Below, in pieces: positions 35,040 to 43,865 of a stretch of 64,000 bases of DNA. Every line of letters starts with the position of its first letter. The first letter of the stretch is position 1. Origin of the DNA: Terriglobia bacterium. Lineage in GTDB: Bacteria; Acidobacteriota; Terriglobia; Bryobacterales; Bryobacteraceae. The stretch is from positions 62,001 to 126,000 of the forward strand of contig JAJPHN010000011.1 of the NCBI GenBank assembly GCA_021325235.1, given 5' to 3'. Under the pieces are notes generated by a model. It was not told the DNA's origin. It saw nothing but the letters and a program-made list of their open reading frames with translations, and searched no databases. Made by a program: the position numbers and the translations under genes.

Positions 35040-36634
35040 GTAGCACCGTTGTCGCGGGGGTCGACTTCGGCACGCTTAGCGTGCGCGTCTCGATTTTCGA
35101 CAGCGAACGCGGTCGTCTCGGCGCAGCTGTTGCCGAATATCCACTGCATCGCTCGAAAAGCGATCCCGACCGCGCCACCCAGAGCCACAACGATCACATC
35201 GAAGCGCTCGCCAAAGCCACCCGCTCAGCGCTCGAGAATGCAGGCGTGCCCGGTTCTGCAGTCAAAGCGTTGGCGATCGACACCACCGGCTCGAGCGTCA
35301 TTCCGGTCGATGCCGAGATGCAGCCGCTCGATGAATACTACCTCTGGTGCGACCATCGCGCCTGGCGTGAAGCCGGCGAAATCACCCGCCGCGCTCATGC
35401 AGCAAAGCTCGAAGCGATCGAATGGTGCGGCGGCGTCTACTCCTCCGAGTGGGGCTTCTCGAAACTGCTCCACTGGCTGCGCCATAATCCCGAGAAGCGC
35501 GCGCGCTTCGCCTCCGCTTTCGAGCACTGCGACTACATCGCCGCCGTGCTCTGCGGCATCCGCGATCCAAAGCAGGTCAAGCGCAGCATCTGCGCCATGG
35601 GTCACAAATGGATGTGGAACGCTTCGCTCGGCGGCTTGCCTCCCGAAGAGTTCCTCGCCTCCGTCGATCCCTTGCTCGCGGGCGTGCGCGACAAGCTCGC
35701 GGGCGAATACGCCACCTCCGACATCATCGCCGCCAAACTCACCCCAGAATGGGCGTCGAAGCTCGGCCTCTCGCCGGGTGTCCTGATTCCGGTCGGCGCC
35801 TTCGACGCGCATTGGGACGCCATCGCCGCCGGTGCGCAGCTCGGCGATATGGTCAATGTCATCGGCACGTCGACCTGCATCATCGGCCTCTCGGATTCGA
35901 CCACGCTCGTACCCGGTCTATGCGGCGTAGTAGCCGGTTCCGTCGACCCAAAGTTGACCGGCATCGAAGCCGGCATGTCCGCCGTCGGCGACATCTTCGA
36001 TGCCATCGCGCGCCGCGCCTCGACCAACGTGGCCGAACTCTCGCGCGAAATTGAGAACTACCGCCCAGGACAGACCGGCCTGCTGCGCCTCACCTGGGAC
36101 AACGGCGATCGCACCGTCCTCGTCAACCCCGAACTGGGCGGCATCACCCTCAACTGGCATCTCACGACCACTGCTGCCGATGAGCTCTTTGCCGCCATCG
36201 AAGGCACCGCGCTCCATACGCGCGTGATCCTCGAGCGCATGGAGGAGCACAGTGTCGTGATCAAGCGCGTTATCAACGGCGGCGGCATTCCGAAGAAGAA
36301 CAATCTGCTAAATCAGATCTACGCCGACGCGCTCGCCAAACCCATTCTCGTTCCGCATGGCGACGTGACCAGCCTCGGCTCCGCCATATTCGCCTTTCTC
36401 GCAGCCGGAGCCTTCAAAACCATCGCTGATGCCCAGCGCGCGCTCTGTCCGCCTTTCAAAACCTTCGACCCGCGCCCGGAGCAAACGCGCGTCTACGACC
36501 GCCTCTACGCCCATTTCAAGAAACTCTATTTCAGCTTCGGCCAGCGCGACTCCGCACCCGCCGCGCTCGGTGACGTCCTCCCCGACCTCCGCGCCATCGC
36601 CGCCCAAGCCCGACAGGAAAGCGCCAGGCATTAA
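35036..36634 (+). CDS. araB: Ribulokinase
   Basis: AraB phosphorylates L-ribulose to L-ribulose-5-phosphate with ATP. This 532-aa FGGY-family protein has AGVDFGTLSVRVSIFD at the N-terminus, the DTTGSSVIPVD strand, LDEYYLWCDHRAWREA, WGGG-like catalytic loops, VGAFDAHWDAIAAGA with IGTSTCIIGLS, and the C-terminal NGGGIPKKNNLLNQIYAD and VTSLGSAIFAFLAAGAF signatures. The start is ATG 35036, overlapping the previous gene's stop. No araA (arabinose isomerase) is next to it, so the ribulose source must be made elsewhere, or the operon serves another ketopentose. Confidence 0.95.
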   Translation: MSSTVVAGVDFGTLSVRVSIFDSERGRLGAAVAEYPLHRSKSDPDRATQSHNDHIEALAKATRSALENAGVPGSAVKALAIDTTGSSVIPVDAEMQPLDEYYLWCDHRAWREAGEITRRAHAAKLEAIEWCGGVYSSEWGFSKLLHWLRHNPEKRARFASAFEHCDYIAAVLCGIRDPKQVKRSICAMGHKWMWNASLGGLPPEEFLASVDPLLAGVRDKLAGEYATSDIIAAKLTPEWASKLGLSPGVLIPVGAFDAHWDAIAAGAQLGDMVNVIGTSTCIIGLSDSTTLVPGLCGVVAGSVDPKLTGIEAGMSAVGDIFDAIARRASTNVAELSREIENYRPGQTGLLRLTWDNGDRTVLVNPELGGITLNWHLTTTAADELFAAIEGTALHTRVILERMEEHSVVIKRVINGGGIPKKNNLLNQIYADALAKPILVPHGDVTSLGSAIFAFLAAGAFKTIADAQRALCPPFKTFDPRPEQTRVYDRLYAHFKKLYFSFGQRDSAPAALGDVLPDLRAIAAQARQESARH

Positions 36635-36637
36635 GCC

Positions 36638-37336
36638 ATGCTCCTCAAACATCTCCGCGAAGAAGTCCTCGAAGCCAATCTCGAAATCGTGCGCCGCGGG
36701 CTCGTCGTCTTCACCTTCGGTAACGCCAGCGCCTGCGACCGCGCCGAGCAGCTCGCCGTCATCAAGCCGAGCGGCGTGCCGTATGAAAAACTTCGTCCCG
36801 AAGACTTAGTCGTTACCGATCTCGAAGGCAACATCCGCGAAGGCAGTCTGCGCCCCTCCTCCGACCTGCCGACCCATCTCGCGCTCTATCGCGCCTGGCC
36901 TGCCATCAACGGCGTCGTGCACACACACTCCCGCTACGCCACCGCCTGGGCGCAGGCCAACCGCGCCATCCCCTGCTTCGGCACCACCCACGCCGATTAC
37001 TTCGGCGGACCAATCCCTGTTACCGGGCAAATGCAGCCCGAACGCATCCAGTCCGAGTACGAGCTCAACACCGGCCACGCCATCCTCGATCACTTCGCCG
37101 CCCACCATCTCGACCCCGTGACTACACCCGCCGTACTCGTCGCAAGCCACGCACCCTTCTGCTGGGGCCCGACTGTCACCGATGCCGCCCACACCGCCGC
37201 CATTGTCGAAGAGCTCGCCCACATGGCGCTCCTGACGCTCACCATCAACGCCGAAGCTGGCCCGATCCAACGAGCGCTCCACGAAAAACACTTCTTCCGC
37301 AAACACGGCCCGACCGCTTATTACGGCCAGAAATAA
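36638..37336 (+). CDS. araD: L-ribulose-5-phosphate 4-epimerase
   Basis: AraD converts L-ribulose-5-phosphate to D-xylulose-5-phosphate, linking arabinose to the pentose phosphate route. The 232-aa class II aldolase-fold protein has IKPSGVPYEKL, SSDLPTHLALYRAWP, zinc-binding VVHTHSRYAT and the later VLVASHAPFCWGPT (third zinc His). The N-terminal loop reads FTFGNASACD where AraD usually has TWGNVSGID, a variation in the phosphate-binding loop. It starts 3 bp after araB. The operon ends here; a GC-rich region with a stem follows. Confidence 0.94.
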   Translation: MLLKHLREEVLEANLEIVRRGLVVFTFGNASACDRAEQLAVIKPSGVPYEKLRPEDLVVTDLEGNIREGSLRPSSDLPTHLALYRAWPAINGVVHTHSRYATAWAQANRAIPCFGTTHADYFGGPIPVTGQMQPERIQSEYELNTGHAILDHFAAHHLDPVTTPAVLVASHAPFCWGPTVTDAAHTAAIVEELAHMALLTLTINAEAGPIQRALHEKHFFRKHGPTAYYGQK

Positions 37337-37371
37337 GACGCCCGCCCCCCACGCCGGAACTTTTTGGCCCC

Positions 37372-37397
37372 GCCCGCGTCTGCACCCTCAGACGGGC
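37372..37397 (+). terminator. Candidate terminator hairpin after the araBD operon
   Basis: GCCCG...GTCTG (37372-37382) pairs, with a 2-base bulge, with CAGACGGGC (37389-37397) around a CACCCT loop, followed by ATTTG. It lies between araD and the cytochrome-like gene. Confidence 0.4.
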
Positions 37398-37419
37398 ATT
37401 TGCGCCAATTGAGCAAAAC

Positions 37420-37938
37420 ATGGCTGCTCCAGTCGTCCGAGATGCAATCCATTCAGCAGGACCGGCACCCTGGCGCCTGAGGCTCACCTTCGGACTGGAT
37501 CTCACTCTCCTGATCTCGATCTGCGCCTTACAGACGGTTCGCTTTACGGGTCTCATTCTCCATGAGTGGCTTGGACTCGCAATGGTCGGCCTCGTTCTCG
37601 CGCACCTACTGCTCGCCTGGAGTTGGATCGCCACTCAGAGCCGCCGTTTCCTCACCCTGCAGCCCATCCGTGCGCGTGTCAATTACCTTCTGAATCTCTG
37701 CCTCTTCGGCGCCGTAACCGCAGTGATCTTCTCCGGCGTCCTGATTTCGCAGAAGGCGATTCCAGCGCTAACCGGCCGGAATCCCGCCCACGAAATGGAC
37801 TTGAGATGGGACGGCCTGCATAATCAGTTCTCCGCCATCGTCCTCCTCTTGGCCGGCTTTCATCTGGCAATCAATTGGGAATGGGCGCTTGCGGCCGCGC
37901 AGACGATTTTCCGCCGTTTTCTGGACCGCCCGCGATGA
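37420..37938 (+). CDS. Four-TM b-type-cytochrome-like membrane protein (DUF4405)
   Basis: 172 aa with four hydrophobic segments; His residues in HEWLGLAMVGLVLAHLLL and in LHNQFSAIVLLLAGFHLAIN are paired within helices as in di-haem cytochrome b561/DUF4405 proteins, so haem binding is inferred. It could pass electrons across the membrane. The gene overlaps the following small membrane protein by ATGA, indicating coupling. Upstream is the araD terminator region, so it likely has its own promoter. Confidence 0.72.
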   Translation: MAAPVVRDAIHSAGPAPWRLRLTFGLDLTLLISICALQTVRFTGLILHEWLGLAMVGLVLAHLLLAWSWIATQSRRFLTLQPIRARVNYLLNLCLFGAVTAVIFSGVLISQKAIPALTGRNPAHEMDLRWDGLHNQFSAIVLLLAGFHLAINWEWALAAAQTIFRRFLDRPR

Positions 37939-38258
37939 ACTTGGCCCGAGTATTCTGGCGCATTGCGCTGCTCTCCGCGGTGGCTGCTGTTTTCGTCTGG
38001 TTGACGGCAATGTACGGCTATTCAGCGCCTCTTCCCAAACACCCGGAGTGGTCGGCCTGGCGCGCGCACCGAAATTCTGCACCGCAATTCAGGCAGTTTC
38101 CAGAGTTTGCCGGTGAGCTGATACTGCTCGCGGTCTACTCCGTCGCCGGACGCGTCGTCTTCCGGCTGCGGCTCACGCCATCCTCAGCTCCAGGCCAGCC
38201 TCTTTCGTTGGGCCTGCACCGACAACCGGGCGCGCGCCAGGTCCCAACTCATTCGTAA
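37935..38258 (+). CDS. Small membrane protein coupled to the DUF4405 gene
   Basis: 107 aa with one hydrophobic helix near the start (IALLSAVAAVFVWLTAMYG), a charged loop (WSAWRAHRNSAPQFRQFP) and a second short helix (FAGELILLAVYSVAGRVVF), then a polar tail. The start is the ATG within ATGA shared with the upstream stop, so it is a two-gene unit. Function not recognised; it may be a second subunit of the cytochrome-like protein. Confidence 0.6.
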   Translation: MNLARVFWRIALLSAVAAVFVWLTAMYGYSAPLPKHPEWSAWRAHRNSAPQFRQFPEFAGELILLAVYSVAGRVVFRLRLTPSSAPGQPLSLGLHRQPGARQVPTHS

Positions 38259-38292
38259 CTCAGCTCTCTACCCCGCTTCTTGACTCAGCTCT

Positions 38293-38664
38293 CTACCCCG
38301 CCTGCCACGCCGACCGGTCCCGCGTCCGATACCTACCCGGACGCTTCTTCAACTCCCGCAGTCGAGCCAGTTCCGGATCGGGTTGATCCCAACCGTACTC
38401 CCGGGCCAAAACGAGGTTTTCGTCGACCTCCAGCAGGTCAGTCACAGAGATTTGAAATTTTTCGAGCAGCACGTCCGCCAGCGCGGCGTGCAGCTTTCGC
38501 CGTCCCTTCAGCACGTGATGCAGATGCGGCTGCGAGATTCCCAGTAATATTGCCAGCCCGCGTTCCGAAAATTCGCCATTTCGGATCTTTGCGTTCGTCA
38601 GCCCCAAAAGACGGGCCTGAAGCGCTCGAAACGTGACCGTTTCATTCCCGGAAAGTGATTTCAA
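38293..38664 (-). CDS. XRE-family helix-turn-helix regulator
   Basis: 123 aa. The HTH is clear at about residues 32-60: FSERGLAILLGISQPHLHHVLKG, then LHAALADVLLEKFQI. The C-terminal part (LLEVDENLVLAREYGWDQ) has no recognised domain. It is divergent from the zinc-ribbon/HTH gene at 38905, with a 240-bp intergenic region rich in AT. The regulated gene may be that neighbour, an inference from position only. The region near the C-terminus is basic (ELKKRPGRYRTRDRSA), probably DNA-contacting or disordered. Confidence 0.75.
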   Translation of the reverse strand: MKSLSGNETVTFRALQARLLGLTNAKIRNGEFSERGLAILLGISQPHLHHVLKGRRKLHAALADVLLEKFQISVTDLLEVDENLVLAREYGWDQPDPELARLRELKKRPGRYRTRDRSAWQAG

Positions 38665-38904
38665 TTTGAAATAGGCCTACATAAATGTGCGTCGAGCGTG
38701 AGAATTTCTCACCGAAAGCGCCACAATTCTTCCGACCAGCAAGTAACCTGCTCTGAACAACTTATAGGAAAATTCCGACCCGACCCGGATATCTACCCTC
38801 CCGAAAAGCCTCACTGTTTTTGTCAAAATTCAAAAAAGTACTGTAAGTTCTAAACATAACAATCAAGCAGCCGAGCTTACGCAGAGCTGCTCAAGAGAAC
38901 AAAA
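38665..38904. promoter_or_regulatory. AT-rich divergent intergenic region
   Basis: No open reading frame of interest. The right part (about 38817-38870), TTTTTGTCAAAATTCAAAAA and following, is much more AT-rich than its surroundings and probably holds the promoter of the 38905 gene. GTAAGTTCTAAACATAACAA lies just upstream of its ATG; a TAACAT-like -10 is not certain. Confidence 0.35.
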
Positions 38905-39492
38905 ATGCAGTGGACCCGTTCAGAAACACTTGCCCTCGCCCAACAATCTTGCACGTACTGCCATGGTCTCGGCCTAAGGCCCGGACGTGGCGGGGCGTCG
39001 ACCCCGTGCAATTGCGTCTTTCGCGCTATCTTCCGCGCCTGCTACGCGCGTTTCCGCCAGTGTGCATCCAAAGAAAAATACGTCAGCCGCGTCTCCCTCG
39101 AGGCCAATCCGGGACGTCAGCGCAAGTCCGTCTGGGGCTTGAAAAATGAAGAGTACATCGCCGATTTCTGCCTGGTCAGCCAGCGGACATTGAGCGAGCG
39201 CGAATACAAAATCTTCAAATACCACTTCCTGCTCGGCGCCGACTGGAAACTCTGCTGCCGGAAGCTCAAAATGGATCGTGGTTCGTTCTTCCACGACGTC
39301 TATCGCATCGAGCAGCGGCTCGGAAAAACGTTCCGCGAGCTCGAACCCTACGGACTCTTCCCGCTCGATGAGTACTTCGGAAGCACCGGAAAGGAAAAGG
39401 TCGTCGGCGCGTTGATGCCCTTCCCGATCGAAAGCGACGACGAACGAAAAACCCGGACCATCCTGAAATTCCCGCTCAAAGAAGCGGCCTGA
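38905..39492 (+). CDS. Cys-rich zinc-ribbon-like protein with sigma-factor-like C-terminal HTH
   Basis: 195 aa, family not recognised. The N-terminus has a CxxC (C16, C19 in SCTYCHGLG) and a CxC (C35, C37 in TPCNC), a zinc-binding pattern like the DnaJ central ribbon or a treble-clef finger. The C-terminal half (TLSEREYKIFKYHFLLG, then KMDRGSFFHDVYRIEQ, RLGKTFRELEPYGLFPLDEY) has the look of an RNA-polymerase sigma region 4 or small terminase-like HTH. Such a combination could be a DNA-binding regulator. It is divergent from an XRE regulator. Conservation in Acidobacteria is likely but not shown here. Confidence 0.7.
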   Translation: MQWTRSETLALAQQSCTYCHGLGLRPGRGGASTPCNCVFRAIFRACYARFRQCASKEKYVSRVSLEANPGRQRKSVWGLKNEEYIADFCLVSQRTLSEREYKIFKYHFLLGADWKLCCRKLKMDRGSFFHDVYRIEQRLGKTFRELEPYGLFPLDEYFGSTGKEKVVGALMPFPIESDDERKTRTILKFPLKEAA

Positions 39493-39505
39493 AGTGGCTC
39501 CCAAT

Positions 39506-39545
39506 CAGGGCAGGCGCAGGCGTAACCCCCCATACGTCTGCCCTG
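39506..39545. terminator. Bidirectional hairpin between convergent genes
   Basis: CAGGGCAG (39506-39513) pairs with CTGCCCTG (39538-39545); inside, CGTA and TACG form a second stem around ACCCCCCA. It lies after the stop of the 38905 gene and before the stop of tadA, and lacks a T-tract. Confidence 0.4.
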
Positions 39546-39562
39546 CCCTCCCTGCGGACGGT

Positions 39563-40051
39563 TCACGGCCTCCGGCTCTGGAAAAATTCGAGCAGCAGCG
39601 AAGCCGCTTCTACCGCCATCAATCCTTCCTCGATCCGCACCTGATGATTCAGCAACCCCGAATCGGCAACACGGAATTTGCTTCGCACGGCCCCAAAGCG
39701 AATATCGCGCGCCGCAAAGACCAGCCGTTCAATTCGCGCCAGCACGATAGCCCCCGCGCACATGGCACAAGGCTCCAGCGTGACGTAAAGCGTTGAGCCG
39801 GGCAGCCGGTAATTGCCGGCTTTTCTGCAGGCCTGTCGAATCGCCTCCATCTCCGCATGGCTGGTCGGGTCGCTCGCCGATACCGGACGATTCCAGCCCT
39901 CGCCCGCAACTTCGCCCTCGATCACCACCAGCGCACCCACCGGTACTTCCCGGCCCTGTTCGCGCTGTGCCAATTGCAAGGCATACGACATAAACGCCCG
40001 ATCTTGCTCAGACCAGTCGCCCCGCCCCGCCGCTGAGGAACATCCCGTCAC
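39563..40051 (-). CDS. tadA: tRNA-specific adenosine-34 deaminase
   Basis: 162 aa. The motifs are HAEMEAIRQACRKAG (His and catalytic Glu) and LEPCAMCAGAIVLARI (two Cys), with VPVGALVVIEGEVAGEGWN ahead, matching TadA, which converts A34 to inosine in tRNA-Arg(ACG). Relative to the cytosine deaminase at 12726 it lacks the Fcy1-type C-terminus. The start is ATG 40051; a later ATG in RAFMSYALQLA is possible. The divergent plus-strand exporter operon begins 115 bp away. Confidence 0.87.
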   Translation of the reverse strand: MTGCSSAAGRGDWSEQDRAFMSYALQLAQREQGREVPVGALVVIEGEVAGEGWNRPVSASDPTSHAEMEAIRQACRKAGNYRLPGSTLYVTLEPCAMCAGAIVLARIERLVFAARDIRFGAVRSKFRVADSGLLNHQVRIEEGLMAVEAASLLLEFFQSRRP

Positions 40052-40166
40052 ACCCGTTCGTATCTCATTTTGCCCCGCCCGTCCGAAACCGCCGCCGCTT
40101 CAGGTCTTTCGGGCGCCGCGGGAGTGATTTCTGGACTACGCTAGCAAACGGGGTTGAACGATCAGC

Positions 40167-41327
40167 ATGTTGCGCTATCTGTCATTTGCCTTCAAGAACA
40201 CGCTGCGCAATAAGCGGCGCAGTTTCCTGACCATCTCGAGCGTCGCCGTCTCCCTCTGCCTGCTCGGCGTGCTGATCGCTATCTATCACGCGCTGTTCAT
40301 GAATCAGGCCAGCCCCGGACAGGCGCTGCGCCTGGTCGTGCGCAACCGGGTCTCGCTCGCTCAGCCCATCCCGGCCTTTTATGAGGAGAAAGTGCGCCGC
40401 GTCCCGGGCGTCAAGGAAGTCTCGGTTTGGAACTGGTATGGTGGCACCTATAAAGATCAGGATCAAAAAAACTTCTTCGCGCGCCTGGGGGTAGAGCCCA
40501 AGGCATTTCTCACCCTCCGCACGCAAATGGAGATGCCCGAAGATCAGCGACAGGCCTTCATCCACGACCGGCAGGGCGCGGTCGTTTCGGACGATCTGGC
40601 GCAGAAACTCGGTTTCCACATCGGCCAGCGAATTCAATTAACCGGCGATATTTATCCCGGCACGCTCGATCTCAAAATCGTCGGAATTTTCCACGATCCC
40701 GACGCAATCCAGTCGATGTTCTTCAATTGGGACTACCTGAAGGAAACGCTTCCCAAAGGCCGCCAGAACTACATCAGCACCATTGCCGTACTGGCCGATT
40801 CGACCGACGATGTGCCCCGCATCGCCAAGGCCGTCGACGATATGTTCGAGGACTCGCCGCCGCAGACCAAAACGGAATCCGAGCAGCAGTTCGCGCTTAG
40901 CTTTGTCTCGTTTCTCGGAAATATCAAACTGTTCCTCATGGCCATCTGCGCCGCCGTCACATTCACGATTCTGCTGGTCTCCGGCAACACCATGGCCATG
41001 TCGGTGCGCGAACGGATCAAGGAAGTCGGCGTGCTCAAAACGCTCGGCTTCACCAACGAGAATATTCTGAGCATCATCATCAGCGAGGCGATCTGCATTG
41101 CGCTGATCGGCGGTGTCATTGGCCTCGCGCTGGCCTTTCTGCTTACCTTCGGTCTCACTCGGGCCGGCGCGGGAGCTATGGTCGGTGTAGCGAATCTGAC
41201 CCTGACCCCGTTCACGATCATTCTGTCGCTTCTGGTCGCGCTCCTGATCGGCTTCATCAGCTCCTTCGTGCCGGCCTGGAATGCGGCTCGCACCAACATT
41301 CTCGATTCGCTCCGTTACGCAGGATAA
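40167..41327 (+). CDS. FtsX-like ABC transporter permease 1
   Basis: 386 aa with a MacB/FtsX architecture: an N-terminal helix (LTISSVAVSLCLLGVLIAIY), a large periplasmic MacB_PCD domain (about residues 45-240), then three C-terminal helices including FLMAICAAVTFTILLVSGNTMAM and ISIIISEAICIALIGGVIGLA with the REVxxLKTLGF-like coupling helix (VRERIKEVGVLKTLGF). It begins a four-gene operon of two permeases, a HlyD-type adaptor and an ATPase. Substrate unknown; likely a lipid, peptide or antibiotic efflux or envelope function. Confidence 0.87.
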   Translation: MLRYLSFAFKNTLRNKRRSFLTISSVAVSLCLLGVLIAIYHALFMNQASPGQALRLVVRNRVSLAQPIPAFYEEKVRRVPGVKEVSVWNWYGGTYKDQDQKNFFARLGVEPKAFLTLRTQMEMPEDQRQAFIHDRQGAVVSDDLAQKLGFHIGQRIQLTGDIYPGTLDLKIVGIFHDPDAIQSMFFNWDYLKETLPKGRQNYISTIAVLADSTDDVPRIAKAVDDMFEDSPPQTKTESEQQFALSFVSFLGNIKLFLMAICAAVTFTILLVSGNTMAMSVRERIKEVGVLKTLGFTNENILSIIISEAICIALIGGVIGLALAFLLTFGLTRAGAGAMVGVANLTLTPFTIILSLLVALLIGFISSFVPAWNAARTNILDSLRYAG

Positions 41328-41331
41328 GGCC

Positions 41332-42495
41332 ATGGCAATCCCCATTTCGTACAACTGGCGCAATCTGATCGTTCGCAAGACCACGACTCTCATGACGGCC
41401 GCTGGAATCGCGCTCACGGTCGCGGTACTGCTCGCCGTGCTCGGACTCGTTTCGGGACTGCAGACGGCTTTTCAATCCACCGGCGATCCGACGCATGTGC
41501 TCGTCATGCGCAAGGGCGGCAATGCCGAACTCACCAGCCTGGTAACGCAGCAGCAGTTCCAGATCATCAAGACATTTCCAGGCATCGCCAAGGGCGCCGA
41601 TGGACAGCCTCTCGCCTCGCTCGAACTCGTCACCATCATCAACATGCCGAGCCCGGACCGCCCCGATGGCACAAACATCACGCTGCGCGGCTTAACCCCA
41701 ACCGGTATCGAACTACGCAAGCTCAAACTGGTCGCAGGCCGCTGGTTCCGTCCCGGCTCGCGCGAGATTGTCGTGGGCAAACATCTGGCCGAAATCTACG
41801 ATGCCGCTCATCTGGGTAAATCGCTCAAGTTCAATGGCGGCGAATGGAACATCGTGGGCGTAATGGACGGTCGCAATACCGCCACCGACAGCGAGATCTA
41901 CGGCGATGGTTACCTCATATCAGCCGCCTCGGACCGTCGCGACACCTGGAGTTCGGCCCTGCTGCAGGCCACCGACGACGTGGCGGCCAGCGCGCTGAAA
42001 AATGCTCTCGAGAACGACCGCCGGCTGAACGTCACGGTTATGAACGAGCGCGAATACTACGATAAGCAGACCGTCTCCGCCGCACCGATCAAATTCCTCG
42101 GCTTCTTCGTCTGCATCATCATGGCCGTCGGCAGCTGCTTTGCCTCGATGAACACGATGTACGCCGCCGTCGCTCGCCGCGCCAAAGAGGTCGGCACCCT
42201 GCGCATTCTCGGTTTCACCCGCGGCAGCATTCTGCTCAGCTTCTTTCTGGAGTCGCTGCTGCTCTCGCTCATCGGCGGCGTGCTGGCCTGCCTGCTCGTG
42301 TTGCCCATGAATGGCATGACCAGCCGGATGGGCAACTTCATCACCTTCAGCGAGACCAGCTTCAACGTCCGCATCGGGCCCGACATCATGCTCATCGGAC
42401 TGATCTTCGCCCTGCTCATGGGCGCGATCGGAGGCCTGCTGCCGGCCCGCCAGGCAGCTAAGAAAGAAATTCTGACGGCGCTGCGCGAGGTATAG
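41332..42495 (+). CDS. FtsX-like ABC transporter permease 2
   Basis: 387 aa with the same fold as the upstream gene: first helix LMTAAGIALTVAVLLAVLGL, MacB_PCD domain, and three C-terminal helices, with the coupling helix ARRAKEVGTLRILGF. Both permeases are needed for a full transporter if each ATPase dimer pairs with a heterodimer; that is inference. It starts 4 bp after permease 1 (ATG 41332, MAIPISYNW). The gap to the adaptor gene is 14 bp. Confidence 0.87.
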   Translation: MAIPISYNWRNLIVRKTTTLMTAAGIALTVAVLLAVLGLVSGLQTAFQSTGDPTHVLVMRKGGNAELTSLVTQQQFQIIKTFPGIAKGADGQPLASLELVTIINMPSPDRPDGTNITLRGLTPTGIELRKLKLVAGRWFRPGSREIVVGKHLAEIYDAAHLGKSLKFNGGEWNIVGVMDGRNTATDSEIYGDGYLISAASDRRDTWSSALLQATDDVAASALKNALENDRRLNVTVMNEREYYDKQTVSAAPIKFLGFFVCIIMAVGSCFASMNTMYAAVARRAKEVGTLRILGFTRGSILLSFFLESLLLSLIGGVLACLLVLPMNGMTSRMGNFITFSETSFNVRIGPDIMLIGLIFALLMGAIGGLLPARQAAKKEILTALREV

Positions 42496-42509
42496 AAACC
42501 TCGTACAAT

Positions 42510-43853
42510 ATGACATCCATGGAAACCGAGTTAAAAAGCCTGCGCATCGACCGGAGCGCCAAACGATCGGACGAGCCCAAAGCAGTCAGCAAACTCATCG
42601 CCATCGCGGTCGTTGTGGCGCTGCTCGCTATCGGCACCACGCTCGCCTATCGCAAGCTCAATGCGGCTACGCCCGTGCATGTCGTCCAGGTGCAATCTCC
42701 CGTCGCCGCGAGTTCTACCGGTGAGCAAAATATATTGACCGTCACCGGCTACATCATCGCCGCTCACAAGATCGAAGTGGCATCCAAAGTGAATGGCCGC
42801 GTTGCCTGGATCGGCGTCGATAAAGGCGATCACGTCAAAGCTGGCCAGGTGCTGGTTCGCCTGGAAGATGACGAATATCGTGCCCAGGTCATTCAGCAAA
42901 AGGGCAATTTAGAGATGCTGCAGGCCAAGCTCGAAGAAGCCCTGCATGGCTCGCGGCCCGAAGAAATCGCCAAAGCGCGCGCCGATGTCAACCAGGCCAA
43001 AGCCGATCTGAGCGATTCGAAAGCCTCGCTCGACCGCACGAAGCAACTCGTCGAACAGGGTGTGCTCGCCAAACAGCAGCTCGACGATGCTCAGGCCAAA
43101 TACGATGCCGACGCCGCTAAGGTGAACAGCCTGCAGCGGACGCTCGACCTCTCCGTGCTCGGTCCCCGCAAAGAAGAGATCGACCAGATTCGCGGGCAGA
43201 TCGACCAGGCTAGGGGCGCACTCGATTACGCTCAGACGCAGCTCGATAACACAGTCATCAAAGCGCCGATCACCGGCACCATTCTCGATCGCAACGTCGA
43301 AAAGGGCGAATTCATCACCACCGGCTTCGTCGGCGACAAAGGCGCCAAAGGCTACATCGTCACCATGGCCGATCTCAACGATCTGCAAGTGGAACTCGAC
43401 ATTCCGCAGAGCGATTTCCCCAAGCTCGGACCGCAGCAGAAGGGCACCATCACCACCGACGCCTATCCGGACAAGAAATACCAGGGGTATGTCGAGCAGG
43501 TATCGCCCGAGGCCGATCGCGCCAAAGCAACCGTTCAGGTAAAGGTGAAGGTCGAGAACCCGGATGGCCTGCTGCGTCCTGACATGAACGCCACCGTGAA
43601 TTTCTACAACGACGCGGCCCGGCAGCCCTCGAACGAAACCGCCAAGCAAGTGATCGTCATCCCGCAGAATGCGATTCAGAACGGCAGCGTCTTCGTCGTA
43701 GTCAACGGGCATGCGCGCAAAGTGAACGTCAAAACGGGCGGCACTTCGAGCAACGGCGTGCTGATCGAGAGCGGGTTAAACGGCGGCGAGGAGCTGATCG
43801 TCGGCCCGCCCGCTGATCTCAAGGATGGACAGAAAGTCGAAATCAAGAGCTAA
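42510..43853 (+). CDS. HlyD/MacA-like periplasmic adaptor subunit
   Basis: 447 aa with one N-terminal membrane anchor (IAIAVVVALLAIGTTLAY), a lipoyl/barrel-sandwich region (GRVAWIGVDKGDHVKAGQVL), a coiled-coil hairpin (KARADVNQAKADLSDSKASL and following to about 240), and the C-terminal beta-barrel (TVIKAPITGTILDRNVEKGE, GTITTDAYPDKKYQGYVEQV). It would bridge the inner-membrane permeases to an outer-membrane channel; none is encoded here. A second start ATG at 42519 is possible. ATPase gene 12 bp downstream. Confidence 0.9.
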   Translation: MTSMETELKSLRIDRSAKRSDEPKAVSKLIAIAVVVALLAIGTTLAYRKLNAATPVHVVQVQSPVAASSTGEQNILTVTGYIIAAHKIEVASKVNGRVAWIGVDKGDHVKAGQVLVRLEDDEYRAQVIQQKGNLEMLQAKLEEALHGSRPEEIAKARADVNQAKADLSDSKASLDRTKQLVEQGVLAKQQLDDAQAKYDADAAKVNSLQRTLDLSVLGPRKEEIDQIRGQIDQARGALDYAQTQLDNTVIKAPITGTILDRNVEKGEFITTGFVGDKGAKGYIVTMADLNDLQVELDIPQSDFPKLGPQQKGTITTDAYPDKKYQGYVEQVSPEADRAKATVQVKVKVENPDGLLRPDMNATVNFYNDAARQPSNETAKQVIVIPQNAIQNGSVFVVVNGHARKVNVKTGGTSSNGVLIESGLNGGEELIVGPPADLKDGQKVEIKS

Positions 43854-43865
43854 AAGGAAACCAGC

